Source: Mycobacterium sp. IS-836 (GTDB lineage Bacteria > Actinomycetota > Actinomycetes > Mycobacteriales > Mycobacteriaceae). From it: a stretch of 64,000 nt of DNA. Below the pieces are notes generated by a model. The model was not told the DNA's origin and did no database searches. It worked only from the letters and a program-made list of their open reading frames with translations. The stretch covers positions 1-64,000 of the forward strand of contig NZ_MBEU01000013.1 of the NCBI RefSeq assembly GCF_001954275.1, in the 5' to 3' direction. Made by a program: the position numbers and the translations under genes. Shown here piece by piece: positions 35,849 to 44,973 of the stretch. Positions within the stretch are counted from its first letter, which is position 1. Each line of letters opens with the position of its first letter.

Positions 35849-37780
35849 TCACAGCACGCCGTTGATGGCGTCCACGTAGGCGTCGGTCATGGCCTCCACC
35901 GTGTAGTGCCGGTGCATGCGCTCGCAGCCGCGTCGCCCCACCGACGGCAGCGCGTCGGGGTCGGCCAGGATGCGCGCCAGGTTTTCCCTCCATCCCGGCA
36001 CCGATACGGGCTCGACGAGGAATCCCGCGCGCCCGAAATCCAGCATTTCCGGGACGGCGCAAATCGCCGACGCCGCGACGGGCACCGCCCGGGCCATCGC
36101 CTCGAGGATCACCAGCGGGAAGGCCTCGGAGCGGCTGGGGACGCAGAGCAGGTCGGCGTCGGCCAGCGCGGGGCCTGGACCGGCCGACCATCCGCGCCAA
36201 TGCACCCGATCGCGCAAGCCGGCGGGCGTGCGCGCCTGCAGCCGCTCCCGATCCGGACCGTCACCGAAAATCGATAGCTGCCAAGGCATGTCGGCGAGGT
36301 CGCCGAGCGCGTCGATCAGCACGTGGGGGTTTTTGTGCTCGAGGATGCGCGAGAGCATCACCAGGTGCAGCGGTTCGTCCGCGCGGCGGATCCGGGGTGC
36401 CGGGTCGGCGGGCGGTGTGACGCCGTTCGGCGCCACGAAGCGCCGCCCCCAAAGCCGATGCTGTGCGGCCAGCATGTCCCAATGCCGTTGCGCCAGCACG
36501 ATGAAGCCGTCCGCGCGGCGCATCGCGGCGGTCAGGGCCCGCGAGTAGATGGGCCGGTCTTCCTCGGGAGGAACGTGCGGGGCGACCAGCCAGCGCCGGC
36601 CCCGATCGGCGGCGCGCCACAACGTGGCGAACCCCGCCTCGGTGTTGGTGTCGGCCGTGATGAGCACCGCCGGGCCCGCGGGGAGGTCGACCGCCGGTGC
36701 CCACCAGGGCTGGCGCACCACCCGCACGGTAGGCGGAATCTCGGAGATCAACGGGCCGAACCGTTGCATGCAGACGATGGTGACCGGGTAGCCACGCCGG
36801 TCCAATTCCGTTGCCAGCAACGCCTTTTGCCGCTCGGCGCCCCCGTACACCAGGCGGTTGGTGCTGATCACTATCGTCGGCAGGTCCGCGGTTCTGGCCG
36901 CCTCGCGTTTCGGCCGCCGCAACCGGTCCAACAGGGTGGTCCCGGCCAAATACGCGTCGGCGTGGTGAACGCTGTTCCGGTGTTCGAGCAGTAAGGCGGC
37001 GCTGGCGCGCGCCAGGTCGCGATCGCGGTCGCTGGCCACCGGATCGCCCTCGTCGACACCGACTTCGTCGGCCAGCAGCATTCGCCAGCCCGCCGCGCGG
37101 GCGCGGGTCTGCCAGTCGGCCTCCGCGCCGTGCCGGAAGAATTCTTCGTCGAAGCCGCCGATGGTGTTCCAGGCCGCGCGGTTGACGGCCAGGCAGGCGC
37201 CGCCCAAATACCCTTTGATGCCTCGTGATTCGGGAGGTTGGCGGCGATAGGGATGGGAGATCGGGGTGCGGCGCAGCGAGCCGGAGCGGCCGGTGCTAGC
37301 GGTCAGCGCTCGGATCAATGTTGGGTTGCGGGTCGCGATGTCCCACGGCTGGCGGCCCGGCGCGGTCCCCATCGGCGAGACCGCCGCCACGCCCGGTTGG
37401 CGAAGCAACTCTCGGGTGCGAGTCAACGGTCCCAGCAGGCGGGCGTGGGACTTGAGCAACAACAGTTCGGCGTCGCCCGGTGCGTGCTCCGCAAGCGCGT
37501 TGAAAGCCGCCGCGAAGCCACGGTTCGGCGGGCCCGGCACCCAGTGCACACCCGGGTACCGTGCGGGCAGGTCCGCTTGACCGGGCGTTCCGTCGCCGTC
37601 TTCCCGGTAGACGTAGACCGGCAGTCGCGGAAGATGTTCGGCGATGCTGCGCAGGCACGTCTCGAGCGGCGCGTCGCTCACGTCGCTGACGATCAGCACG
37701 GCAAGTGGGCGCTCGGATGGTAGGGCGGCCGGGGCACCGACCGGGCGCTTCAGATATGCCCGGTCCATTTCGCGCGTCAT
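35849..37780 (-). CDS. Bifunctional GT2-GT4 glycosyltransferase
   Basis: The protein has 643 residues. The N-terminal part (about 25-280) is a GT2-like domain: LAVLIVSDVSDAPLETCLRS, then PGPPNRGFAAAFNALAE and YLGGACLAVNRAAWNTIGGFDEEFFRHGAE, the pattern of rhamnosyl/galactofuranosyl-type transferases. The C-terminal part (about 320-640) is a GT4-type GT-B domain: STNRLVYGGAERQKALLATE, LHLVMLSRILEHKNPHVLID and SRSEAFPLVILEAMARAVPV. The fused order suggests one protein adding two sugars in sequence. Start ATG 37780 overlaps the flippase stop (ATGA). The donor is not deducible, though the RmlC-type epimerase at the operon head hints at a deoxysugar. Confidence 0.85.
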   Translation of the reverse strand: MTREMDRAYLKRPVGAPAALPSERPLAVLIVSDVSDAPLETCLRSIAEHLPRLPVYVYREDGDGTPGQADLPARYPGVHWVPGPPNRGFAAAFNALAEHAPGDAELLLLKSHARLLGPLTRTRELLRQPGVAAVSPMGTAPGRQPWDIATRNPTLIRALTASTGRSGSLRRTPISHPYRRQPPESRGIKGYLGGACLAVNRAAWNTIGGFDEEFFRHGAEADWQTRARAAGWRMLLADEVGVDEGDPVASDRDRDLARASAALLLEHRNSVHHADAYLAGTTLLDRLRRPKREAARTADLPTIVISTNRLVYGGAERQKALLATELDRRGYPVTIVCMQRFGPLISEIPPTVRVVRQPWWAPAVDLPAGPAVLITADTNTEAGFATLWRAADRGRRWLVAPHVPPEEDRPIYSRALTAAMRRADGFIVLAQRHWDMLAAQHRLWGRRFVAPNGVTPPADPAPRIRRADEPLHLVMLSRILEHKNPHVLIDALGDLADMPWQLSIFGDGPDRERLQARTPAGLRDRVHWRGWSAGPGPALADADLLCVPSRSEAFPLVILEAMARAVPVAASAICAVPEMLDFGRAGFLVEPVSVPGWRENLARILADPDALPSVGRRGCERMHRHYTVEAMTDAYVDAINGVL

Positions 37781-39252
37781 GCCACCAGCTGGTCCCGCTG
37801 CGACGAGGCCCGCAAGGAGGACAGGTCCGACCAGCTGAGCGGGCCGACGGCCGCGCTGGTGGCCAGGTAGGTGGCGGCGGCCGCGGCGAGGATGAGCACG
37901 ACGTGCTGGCCCGAGAGCAGCAGCGTCACCGCAACACTCGCTCCCGTCGGTATCAGCAACCGCAGCAAGAACATCACCGGCGTACGGTAACCGCAGCGCC
38001 GGCGCAGCCACCAGGTGCTGATCACCATGTTGAAGAACTCGGTGCACACCAACGCGATGCCGGGGCCGACGGCGCCCAGCCGCCCGGCGAGGGCGAGATT
38101 GAGCCCGACGTTGAGCACCAGGGTCGCCATCGTCAACCAGAACAAGACCCTCTGGTGATGGCTGGCGACCAAGCCCTGGCCAAGGGTGCCGCTGACGAAT
38201 CGCAGGGCCGCCGCGACGAACAACAGGGCCAGCGTCGGCGTGCCGCGTGCGACGAACGCCTTATCGCCGAAGAGCCCGATCAACGGTCCGGCCAGCAGCG
38301 CGCCGACGACCGCGACCGGGACGGCCACGAAGTACATCAGCTCGACGCTGCGGCGCAGGAAGCCGGCGAAGGCGGCGACGTCACGCGCGAACAACTCGGT
38401 GCCCGTCGACAGCGTCGATTTGAGGAAAATCAGCGACACCACAATCGTGTTGAAGGCGATCGTGAACGCCAGCCCGTATACGCCGACCTCGGAGTGGGTG
38501 CTCAGCAGCGACAGGATCACGCCGTCGGCCCTGCAGTACAGCAACCCGACCACCAGAAACCCGATGAGCGGCAGGCTTTCCCGCAGCAGGTCGGCGGACT
38601 CCCGCACCGCGAAGATCGGGCGCACCGAGATATGCCGCATCGCGGCAGCGCCCTGGATCAGCAGCTGCAGGGCGGGCGGGATGAGCTGCGCGACGGCGAA
38701 CCAGATGACGTCCGACCGCGTCGCCACCAGGCAGGCGACCATGGCCAGCGCGGCCAGCCGGCCGACGACGTCGGAGATGGCCACCGCCGAGAACCGCACG
38801 GTGGCAAGGAATACCGGTTCGAATCGGGTCACCATGGTCTGCATCAGCAGCGCGCCGGATAGTACGACGAGCATCACCCGTACTTCGGGGTCGCGATAGA
38901 CCAGCAACCCGGACACCGCCGCCAGCGCCGCGAGCGGAACGCAATAGACCAGGGCCAGGCCGCTGTTGATGCGCACCAGGCGCTCGAGGTCGCCGCGGCC
39001 GGAGGTCACGCGGCGCACGATCACGGTGGCGATTCCGAGGTCGGCCAGGCTCGTCCACATCGCGATGAACAGAAGCGCGATGGAAAGCTGGCCGTAGCGC
39101 CCGGGCCCCAGATAGCGCGCGGTCATCGCCACCGAAACCACCGACGCCAGCATCCCCAGCACGCGGCAGATCAGCTGGATCGAGAACGCGTGGGCCATCC
39201 GCGCGAGCGGCACCGATCCCACGACCGCACCTGGTGCCGTCGGCTCGCTCAT
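37777..39252 (-). CDS. Wzx-type polysaccharide flippase
   Basis: This polytopic protein of 491 residues has about twelve to fourteen hydrophobic helices and typical MATE/MOP features: the amphipathic start ICRVLGMLASVVSVAMTARYLGPGRYGQLSIALLF, a conserved Arg-Gly pair after the early helices, and a repeated six-helix half (AAALRFVSGTLGQGLVASHHQ). It belongs to the polysaccharide_synt family, which moves undecaprenyl-linked repeat units to the outer membrane face. The start is ATG 39252 and the end overlaps the GT2-GT4 start in ATGA. Together with the Wzy-like and Wzz-like genes it completes a Wzx/Wzy module. Confidence 0.87.
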   Translation of the reverse strand: MSEPTAPGAVVGSVPLARMAHAFSIQLICRVLGMLASVVSVAMTARYLGPGRYGQLSIALLFIAMWTSLADLGIATVIVRRVTSGRGDLERLVRINSGLALVYCVPLAALAAVSGLLVYRDPEVRVMLVVLSGALLMQTMVTRFEPVFLATVRFSAVAISDVVGRLAALAMVACLVATRSDVIWFAVAQLIPPALQLLIQGAAAMRHISVRPIFAVRESADLLRESLPLIGFLVVGLLYCRADGVILSLLSTHSEVGVYGLAFTIAFNTIVVSLIFLKSTLSTGTELFARDVAAFAGFLRRSVELMYFVAVPVAVVGALLAGPLIGLFGDKAFVARGTPTLALLFVAAALRFVSGTLGQGLVASHHQRVLFWLTMATLVLNVGLNLALAGRLGAVGPGIALVCTEFFNMVISTWWLRRRCGYRTPVMFLLRLLIPTGASVAVTLLLSGQHVVLILAAAAATYLATSAAVGPLSWSDLSSLRASSQRDQLVA

Positions 39253-39263
39253 GGCTGGCGAGC

Positions 39264-40835
39264 CTAGTAGGCGCCGTGGCTCGTTAATACGGCTTTCACC
39301 GTCTTGGCGATGATCATGAGGTCACCGGCCATCGACCAGTTGTCGACATAGGACAGGTCCAACCGGACCGACTCTTCCCACGAGAGGTTCGAGCGGCCGC
39401 TGACCTGCCACAGCCCGCTGACGCCCGGCTTCACCAGCAGTCGCCGCTTGACGTCGCCGTCGTAGTTCTCGACTTCTCGGCGCAGCGGGGGCCGCGGCCC
39501 GACGACGCTCATATCCCCCTTGACCACGTTGAGGAATTGCGGCAGCTCGTCGATGCTGAACCTGCGCAGGACTCTGCCGACCGGCGTGACCCGGGGATCT
39601 TCGCGCATTTTGAACAGCATGCCGCCGTCGCTGTCGTTCAGCGCCAACAGATCTGCGATCTGCCGGTCGGCGCCGTCGGTCATCGTTCGGAACTTGAACA
39701 TCGTGAAGGGCTTGCCCTCGATGCCGATCCGTTCCGACGGGTAGAAGACGGGGCCCCTGCTGGTCAGCTTGATGGCGATGGCCGCCGCGATGAGAAGCGG
39801 CGCTGTCGCGATGAGGGCCATCAGCGAGAAGCAGACGTCGAAGACCTGCTTCTCGAAGCGTTGGCTCCCTTCGTATTGCGGCTTTTCGACGTGCAGCAAC
39901 GGCAATCCTGCGGTGAGGCGCAGGGTCAATCGCGCTTCCGCGACGTCCACCACCCCGGGCGATACGACGAGGTCGACGTCCATCGTCTCCAGCTGCCAGA
40001 GCAGCTCCCTGATGCCGTGCACGCCGAAATGCTCCGTGCGCGTCACCGCCACGGTGTCGGCGCCGCAGCGTTGCACCGCGGCCACCGCGTGGGTTTCGTC
40101 GCCGAGGATCTCGACTTCACGGCTCCCGACGATCAGGGTTTCGCCGCGCGGCGGCCCATATCCGGAAATGCACACACCCGCCACGACGCAGCCGTCACTC
40201 GGATTGCGGGACAGTTCGGTAACGAGGTGAGCGACGGCCTGCCTATCCCCGATCGCCAAAACCGTTGTCTGGCAATGGCCGTGCGCCCGCTCGCGGCGGA
40301 TATGCTGGCGCCATAGGCTGCGGCTGGTCAGCAATCCCAAGGTGCCGACCGGAAGCGCGATCGCGAGATAGCCGCGCGCCAGGTCGACTTTGGCGAGCAA
40401 CGTCACCATCGCGATGATCCCGAACGTCCAGAATGACGCGCTGGCGATGCGCCGGTACTCGTCGATCCCGGCGCCGATGACTCGCGTCGATCTCGTTTGG
40501 AATATCGCAAGGGACGACAGCCATAGCCCCGCGAAGAGAACGGAGAACAGCGTCATCACCGGGTCCGAGTAGCCCGACGTGTTCGCGATCTCCCCGAACC
40601 GGACGTACTGCGCAAGGAATACCGAGGCGACGACGATCACCGAGTCGCTGATGCGCAGGCTTTGCGCATAGTGATCCTGCCAGCGACGCACGGCATTGCC
40701 GACGGTGGACGACACGGCAGGCACGGGTAGTGGCGAAACATCGGTCGGGTCGGGAGGCAACGGCATCATGCCGGTCGGCTTGCGCCTCTGGCGTCGCTGC
40801 TCGGGCTGCACGAGATTCACCGCGTCCAGGGCCAT
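39264..40835 (-). CDS. Exopolysaccharide polyprenyl-phosphate glycosylphosphotransferase (WbaP/CpsE type)
   Basis: The protein of about 523 residues has four or five N-terminal helices (SVIVVASVFLAQYVRFGE onward), a central Rossmann-like CoA-binding-like domain, one helix (ICFSL-like region, about 330-350) and the C-terminal catalytic bacterial sugar transferase domain: MFKFRTM, DELPQFLNVVKGDMSVVGPRPP and LVKPGVSGLWQVSGRSNLSWEE. Catalytic Asp/Glu and the PRP motif are present. It transfers hexose-1-phosphate to undecaprenyl phosphate and starts EPS repeat-unit synthesis. ATG 40835 follows AGGTG; a GTG at 40838 is the only nearby alternative. It lies 11 bases upstream of the flippase on the same strand. 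Confidence 0.92.
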   Translation of the reverse strand: MALDAVNLVQPEQRRQRRKPTGMMPLPPDPTDVSPLPVPAVSSTVGNAVRRWQDHYAQSLRISDSVIVVASVFLAQYVRFGEIANTSGYSDPVMTLFSVLFAGLWLSSLAIFQTRSTRVIGAGIDEYRRIASASFWTFGIIAMVTLLAKVDLARGYLAIALPVGTLGLLTSRSLWRQHIRRERAHGHCQTTVLAIGDRQAVAHLVTELSRNPSDGCVVAGVCISGYGPPRGETLIVGSREVEILGDETHAVAAVQRCGADTVAVTRTEHFGVHGIRELLWQLETMDVDLVVSPGVVDVAEARLTLRLTAGLPLLHVEKPQYEGSQRFEKQVFDVCFSLMALIATAPLLIAAAIAIKLTSRGPVFYPSERIGIEGKPFTMFKFRTMTDGADRQIADLLALNDSDGGMLFKMREDPRVTPVGRVLRRFSIDELPQFLNVVKGDMSVVGPRPPLRREVENYDGDVKRRLLVKPGVSGLWQVSGRSNLSWEESVRLDLSYVDNWSMAGDLMIIAKTVKAVLTSHGAY

Positions 40836-40842
40836 CACACAC

Positions 40843-41502
40843 CTACGCTCTCGCCGAGAGGCCGGATCGAATGCCGGCGGGCAAATGGCGCGGGGTCTCG
40901 CGGGGTTGATCGTCAGCCCGTCCGGCCGCGTGGAGGCCGCCCGCTCGGGCCGCGTTCTCGGCTAGCGCCGGCCCGGACGCGCGGAAGGGCCAGCTGGCGT
41001 CTTGCTCGGAGATGACGGTGACCGGCAGGGGCCATTCGATTCCGAACTGGGGATCGTCCCAGCGGAACCCCTCCTCGCCGTTCGGCGCGGGCTGGCCGCT
41101 GACCTGGTAGCTGACCTCGGTGTCGTCGATCAGGGTCTGGAAGCCGTGTGCGACATACGGTGGCAAGAACAGCGCTCGGTGGTCGTCGGCGCTCAACTCC
41201 ACCATCACGTGGTCGCCGTAGGTCCGCGAGTCGGGGCGGACGTCCACCGTGGCGGTGGCAACGGCGCCGCGGGTGCACCGGACCAGCTTGGCCTCGGCGT
41301 GTGGGGGCACCCGGCGGTGCAGACCGCGTACGGTGCCGCGGGTGTAGCTGAACACGACATCCGTCTGCATGGCATCGAAAGGCAGGCCATGATTAGCGAA
41401 TTCGCGTGAGCAGAACGACCGCGTCGAGTAGCCACGGTGGTCGCGTTGCGGTTCGAAGTCGATGATCGTCACGCCGGCGACCTTCGTGGGCGTGTATTTC
41501 AC
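40843..41502 (-). CDS. RmlC-type dTDP-4-dehydrorhamnose 3,5-epimerase family protein
   Basis: The product of about 219 residues is a cupin. RmlC motifs: RGYSTRSFCSREF, TRGTVRGLHRRVPPHAEAKL (catalytic His), VDVRPDSRTYGD, FLPPYVAHGFQTL (second His/Tyr region) and EGFRWDDPQFGIEWP. GTG 41502 is the start because AAGGAG lies six bases upstream. The family makes dTDP-L-rhamnose or related 6-deoxysugars, but rmlA, rmlB and rmlD are not in the window, so it may act on a pool made elsewhere or a variant sugar. The C-terminal 40 residues are low complexity. It is the first gene of the minus-strand EPS group, seven bases before the initiating transferase. Confidence 0.88.
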   Translation of the reverse strand: MKYTPTKVAGVTIIDFEPQRDHRGYSTRSFCSREFANHGLPFDAMQTDVVFSYTRGTVRGLHRRVPPHAEAKLVRCTRGAVATATVDVRPDSRTYGDHVMVELSADDHRALFLPPYVAHGFQTLIDDTEVSYQVSGQPAPNGEEGFRWDDPQFGIEWPLPVTVISEQDASWPFRASGPALAENAARAGGLHAAGRADDQPRETPRHLPAGIRSGLSARA

Positions 41503-41564
41503 TGACGACTCCTTCCGGAAAGCCCTCGGCCCTATCTGCTGCTGCTCTGCGTTCATGTGGGCGC

Positions 41565-42773
41565 CTATACGTATCCGGCGGCCGGCGGGCGGGTCATGAC
41601 GGTGGGGATCACCCCGTACCGCGGCCCGAGCGATTTGCCCGACGCGGCCGCGCGCGGTAGCGAGCCCAAGATGCTGGGCGGGACGGGCGGGGCACCGAGG
41701 CCGGCGGGCAGCGCCGCGGCGGTGCTCATGTGCGCCGCCGGGATCACGCTGGTCCAACTCGCCGGCACCGACAGCGGGCCCAGCGAGGCCGCGGTGCCGA
41801 GGCTGCCCAACGCACCAGGCCCGAGTGAGCCGAGCGCGCCCGCCCCGGCCGCGGCGGCGCTGGCCCCCGCCGCTGCCCCTTGAGCGGCCGCGGCACCCGC
41901 GGCGCCCGCCGCGGACGCCGCCCCACTCGCCAAACCCTGACCGCTCGCGGCCATTCCAATGATTGAAGACATGGCGTACACCGGGGTGGCCGCGGCCATC
42001 AGCCACGCGGGCATGTTGGACGCCACGAGGTTCGAAATATCCGACGAGGCGGTCGAGGCGGCGGTAGTGGTCGCGGCGGTCGCCGCGGTCGAGGCGAACG
42101 TGCTGGTCGAGCTGGTCGCGGGCGATGCGAGCGACTGCAGCGCGGTGGGCACCGAGGTGACCACGCTCGCCAGGTTGGCTTGCGATGTTCCGGAGATGCC
42201 GCTCGCCTGGGTGACCGCGGCCGCCTGCTCGGCGAATCCGGCGGGGTTCGTGGTCTGCGGCGCCGGGGTGAACGGTGTCACTTCGCACGCTATGGCTGAA
42301 TTCGCGGCGTACTGATACATCGCCGCGGCGTCCTGCGCCCACATCTCGCCGTATTCGGCTTCGGTGGCCGCGATCGCCGCCGAATTCTGGCCGAAGAAGT
42401 TGGTGGCGATCAGTATCGCGAGTTGGACGCGGTTGGCGGTGACCGCGGGCGGCGGGACGGTCATCGCGAAGGCGGCTTCGTACACCTCGACGGCGAGCAA
42501 CGCGTGACTGGCGGTCTCGGCGGCCCGCGCGGCGGCGCCGGTCGTCCACGCCACGTACGGAGCGAACGCGGACGCCATGGTCAGCGACGAGGGACCCATC
42601 CAGCGTGTGGTGGTCAGTCCCGCGATGACCGACCGGTAAGCGCTTGCAGCGGAATTCAATTCGGCCGCCAAGTTGTCCCAGGCCACCGCCGCGGCTGCCA
42701 GCGATATCGGCCCGGGCCCGGCATACATCCGCGCGGAATTGATCTCCGGCGGTAGCGCACCAAATTCGATCAC
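41565..42773 (-). CDS. PPE-family protein, SVP subfamily
   Basis: The protein has 402 residues. The N-terminal 180-residue PPE domain starts [20 protein letters not shown], has W-containing helices and ends with the long coiled helices typical of ESX-exported PE/PPE partners. The C-terminal part is Ala/Gly/Ser-rich and carries the SVP signature [10 protein letters not shown]. It starts at GTG 42773, overlapping the stop of a PE-like small ORF (GTGA), the usual PE-PPE operon arrangement. Export by a type VII system is known for the family; its role here, next to an EPS locus, is unknown. A PPE with only a degenerate PE partner may be orphaned. Confidence 0.9.
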   Translation of the reverse strand: MIEFGALPPEINSARMYAGPGPISLAAAAVAWDNLAAELNSAASAYRSVIAGLTTTRWMGPSSLTMASAFAPYVAWTTGAAARAAETASHALLAVEVYEAAFAMTVPPPAVTANRVQLAILIATNFFGQNSAAIAATEAEYGEMWAQDAAAMYQYAANSAIACEVTPFTPAPQTTNPAGFAEQAAAVTQASGISGTSQANLASVVTSVPTALQSLASPATSSTSTFASTAATAATTTAASTASSDISNLVASNMPAWLMAAATPVYAMSSIIGMAASGQGLASGAASAAGAAGAAAAQGAAAGASAAAAGAGALGSLGPGALGSLGTAASLGPLSVPASWTSVIPAAHMSTAAALPAGLGAPPVPPSILGSLPRAAASGKSLGPRYGVIPTVMTRPPAAGYV

Positions 42774-43063
42774 GGCAGACACCGGGTTCCGGCGGGCCGC
42801 GGCCGAGCCTGCGCACCATCCTCGCGAACGAGCGTCGCCCAGCCACACATACTCAAAGCATGAGTAGACGGCCATATTGCTGACGATGGGTATTCGGCGC
42901 GTTGACGGAGGATCTTGGTCCGTGCCGGGCGCATACCGTGGGGCGTGATGACGTCGTGGCGGCCCGCCGTGACCACGTTTCCGCTGCTCATCGCGGCTAC
43001 CAAGGCCTTTGGCGCGTCCGCCGAGGCCGCCGGCGCAATTGGCTGCGTGATGACGAACGACAT
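42770..43063 (-). CDS. PE-like small protein, possibly decayed, coupled to PPE
   Basis: The ORF encodes 97 residues, the usual size of a bare PE domain. It starts [19 protein letters not shown], very close to the PE consensus opening MSFV.TQPEALAAAAG, and continues [16 protein letters not shown], matching the first PE helix. After about residue 38 the expected TAAQFAAHA..Y helix and YxxxD/E export motif are not recognisable in any frame. A GAGGGG ribosome site precedes the ATG and the stop overlaps the PPE start (GTGA). It is therefore either a strongly diverged partner or a PE gene damaged in its second half that still drives PPE translation. Confidence 0.5.
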   Translation of the reverse strand: MSFVITQPIAPAASADAPKALVAAMSSGNVVTAGRHDVITPHGMRPARTKILRQRAEYPSSAIWPSTHALSMCGWATLVREDGAQARPRPAGTRCLP

Positions 43064-43403
43064 GCGGTCCCCTCGCGGCTCGACCCCGTGATGCAAACTG
43101 ACGATCATACAATAACACATAAAAAATACTTATGGAACGAAAAATGGGTAGGATCCTTGTGGCGGGTATCTAGACGGGCTCGGGGCCGGTTTGCACGGCC
43201 CGGGGGCCTCGTCCTGATAACCTCTTAGGTGGTCAAACGTCGCCCGAGAGACGCCGGCGAGTAGTTCGCCTCGGACCGCTGGAAGAACCAGGTGTGTGCG
43301 CCGCTCGAGGAGGGCATCAACAACGTGAAGGCGATCGACGCAGCTCAGGGCACCGGTGGCGATCGCGATCTCGCGGCGGCGGACCGCTGAGTCGTCGGTT
43401 TCG
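43064..43403. other. Intergenic region with AT-rich patch and candidate PE/PPE promoter
   Basis: This 340-base region separates the PE-like gene (minus) from a TetR gene (plus). A distinctly AT-rich patch lies at about 43094-43146. On the minus strand TATGAT (43109-43104) lies 41 bases before the PE-like start and could be a -10 element; no good -35 is seen. No convincing gene was found in the remainder. Confidence 0.35.
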
Positions 43404-44081
43404 ATGACCACCCACCCACCCGACGGACGCGCCGATGCGACGCGGCGGCAGATTCTGCGGGCCGCCTCGCATCAGTTCGCGCAACGCGCCTACCACGAGG
43501 TCGGCCTCGACGACATTCTTGCCGAGGCCGAACTGACCAAGGGCGCGATGTATTTCCATTTCAAGTCCAAGCACGCGCTGGCCGTCGCGATCATCGATCA
43601 ACAGACCGACGCCGGTACGGCCGCCGTCCAAGACCTGATCACGCGGGGACTTTCCGGCCTGGAGACCCTGATCGATTTCTCCTATCTCATCGCGGTACAG
43701 GACATCAAGACCGATCGAGTCAGGGCAGGGCTGAACCTGATCGAATCCGTCGGTCGTTCGGAAGGGCTCCAGGAGAGGTTGTTGGACGACTGGGTCAAAG
43801 CATTGGCCGCGGTCGTCGAGCAGGCCATCGGCGAGGGTGACATCGACGACCGGTGCGACCCGGAGGATGTCGGACGCTTGATCGTGTCCCTGCAGATGGG
43901 GCTGCGAAAAACCAGCAACCTGGATCAACCCGAACGGTTCCTGCTCGACCTGGAAAAATGTTGGGCGTTGCTGATGGCCGGAATCCTGCGACCGGACCGC
44001 GTCGAATACTTCAGGCAATTCCTCAGGCGGCGTGCGGCACTCGCGATCAACGCCAATTCGACCGATCCCGACTCCGGGTAA
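43404..44081 (+). CDS. TetR-family regulator (gamma-butyrolactone receptor-like)
   Basis: The protein has 225 residues. The N-terminal HTH is clear: ATRRQILRAASHQFAQRAYHEVGLDDILAEAELTKGAMYFHFKSK. The sequence GAMYFHF and the C-terminal layout resemble ScbR/CprB-type gamma-butyrolactone receptors of Streptomyces, a subgroup also found in mycobacteria without a known ligand. ATG 43404 gives the normal N-terminus; an upstream ATG at 43356 has no support. A second, related regulator follows at 44208 in the same orientation. Targets may include the adjacent EPS/PPE genes, which is inference from position only. Confidence 0.82.
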   Translation: MTTHPPDGRADATRRQILRAASHQFAQRAYHEVGLDDILAEAELTKGAMYFHFKSKHALAVAIIDQQTDAGTAAVQDLITRGLSGLETLIDFSYLIAVQDIKTDRVRAGLNLIESVGRSEGLQERLLDDWVKALAAVVEQAIGEGDIDDRCDPEDVGRLIVSLQMGLRKTSNLDQPERFLLDLEKCWALLMAGILRPDRVEYFRQFLRRRAALAINANSTDPDSG

Positions 44082-44207
44082 CGAGACCGAGACGGACCCG
44101 ACGGCCGGGATCGCCGTAGCTGTTAACCTTTGATCGTCTTGCGGGGCGATGCGAAACGTGACTGACGAATCCGCGCACCCGACCAGATCCCGGAGGTATT
44201 AGGGGCG

Positions 44208-44912
44208 ATGGCGCGGCAGGTTAGGTCGGAAGCCACTCGGCGAAAGATTCTTAAAGCCGCGACCGACGTGTTCGGGGAGGTCGGCTACGCGGCCGCCGGG
44301 TGGGGCACGATCATCGAACGCACGGGGATGACCAAGGGCGCCCTCTATCATCACTTCGATTCAAAGGAATCGTTGGCGTCGGCGATCATCGAGGAGGGCT
44401 CCGGCACGCTCGCCAACGCGTATCGGAACGCGTGCGGGCCGTCATCGCCGGGGCTGGAGAACCTGCTGCACGGCACGTTCACGATCGCCGAAGTGATGAC
44501 TTCGGACGAAACCGCCCGCGCGGCCGTGCAACTGACCGCCACGTTGAGCGGTTTCAACGAAGCGGCCGGGAACTTCTGCGCGGCTTCGGTTCAGCTGATG
44601 ACAGCCGAGGCCCGGCGGGCCATCGCGGAGGGAGACCTCCGCAAGGACCTCGACCCGGCAGTGGTCGGCGAATCGATCGTCGGCGCCATGTTCGGAGCGC
44701 GATTGCTGTCCAACGCGATATCTGCCGTCGACACAAAAGAAGGCGTCGTCTGCGACCTCAGCGAGCGCTTGATTCGGATTTGGGAACTCCTGCTTCCCGG
44801 CATCGTCTCGGAAGCCTCGCTCGGCTATTCCCGGGAATTCCTTGCTCGCGAAGCAATGCGCCATGCGCGGCTCGCCGCCGCCCGTACAGAGACGGTGCCG
44901 GGAAGCGACTAG
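44208..44912 (+). CDS. TetR-family regulator (gamma-butyrolactone receptor-like, second copy)
   Basis: The product has 234 residues. The HTH region (ATRRKILKAATDVFGEVGYAAAGWGTIIERTGMTKGALYHHF) resembles that of the first copy, but the ligand domains differ, so they are distant paralogues rather than a recent duplication. A GGAGG ribosome site precedes the ATG. A Cys pair and many charged residues are visible in the ligand domain, with no further hint to the ligand. It lies 62 bases upstream of the BcsB-like gene on the same strand and might be cotranscribed with it. Confidence 0.82.
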   Translation: MARQVRSEATRRKILKAATDVFGEVGYAAAGWGTIIERTGMTKGALYHHFDSKESLASAIIEEGSGTLANAYRNACGPSSPGLENLLHGTFTIAEVMTSDETARAAVQLTATLSGFNEAAGNFCAASVQLMTAEARRAIAEGDLRKDLDPAVVGESIVGAMFGARLLSNAISAVDTKEGVVCDLSERLIRIWELLLPGIVSEASLGYSREFLAREAMRHARLAAARTETVPGSD

Positions 44913-44973
44913 GCATCCGCCGATACCGCGATTCAATTACCGCGCGCATTCAACAATGCATACTGTTCCGGTG

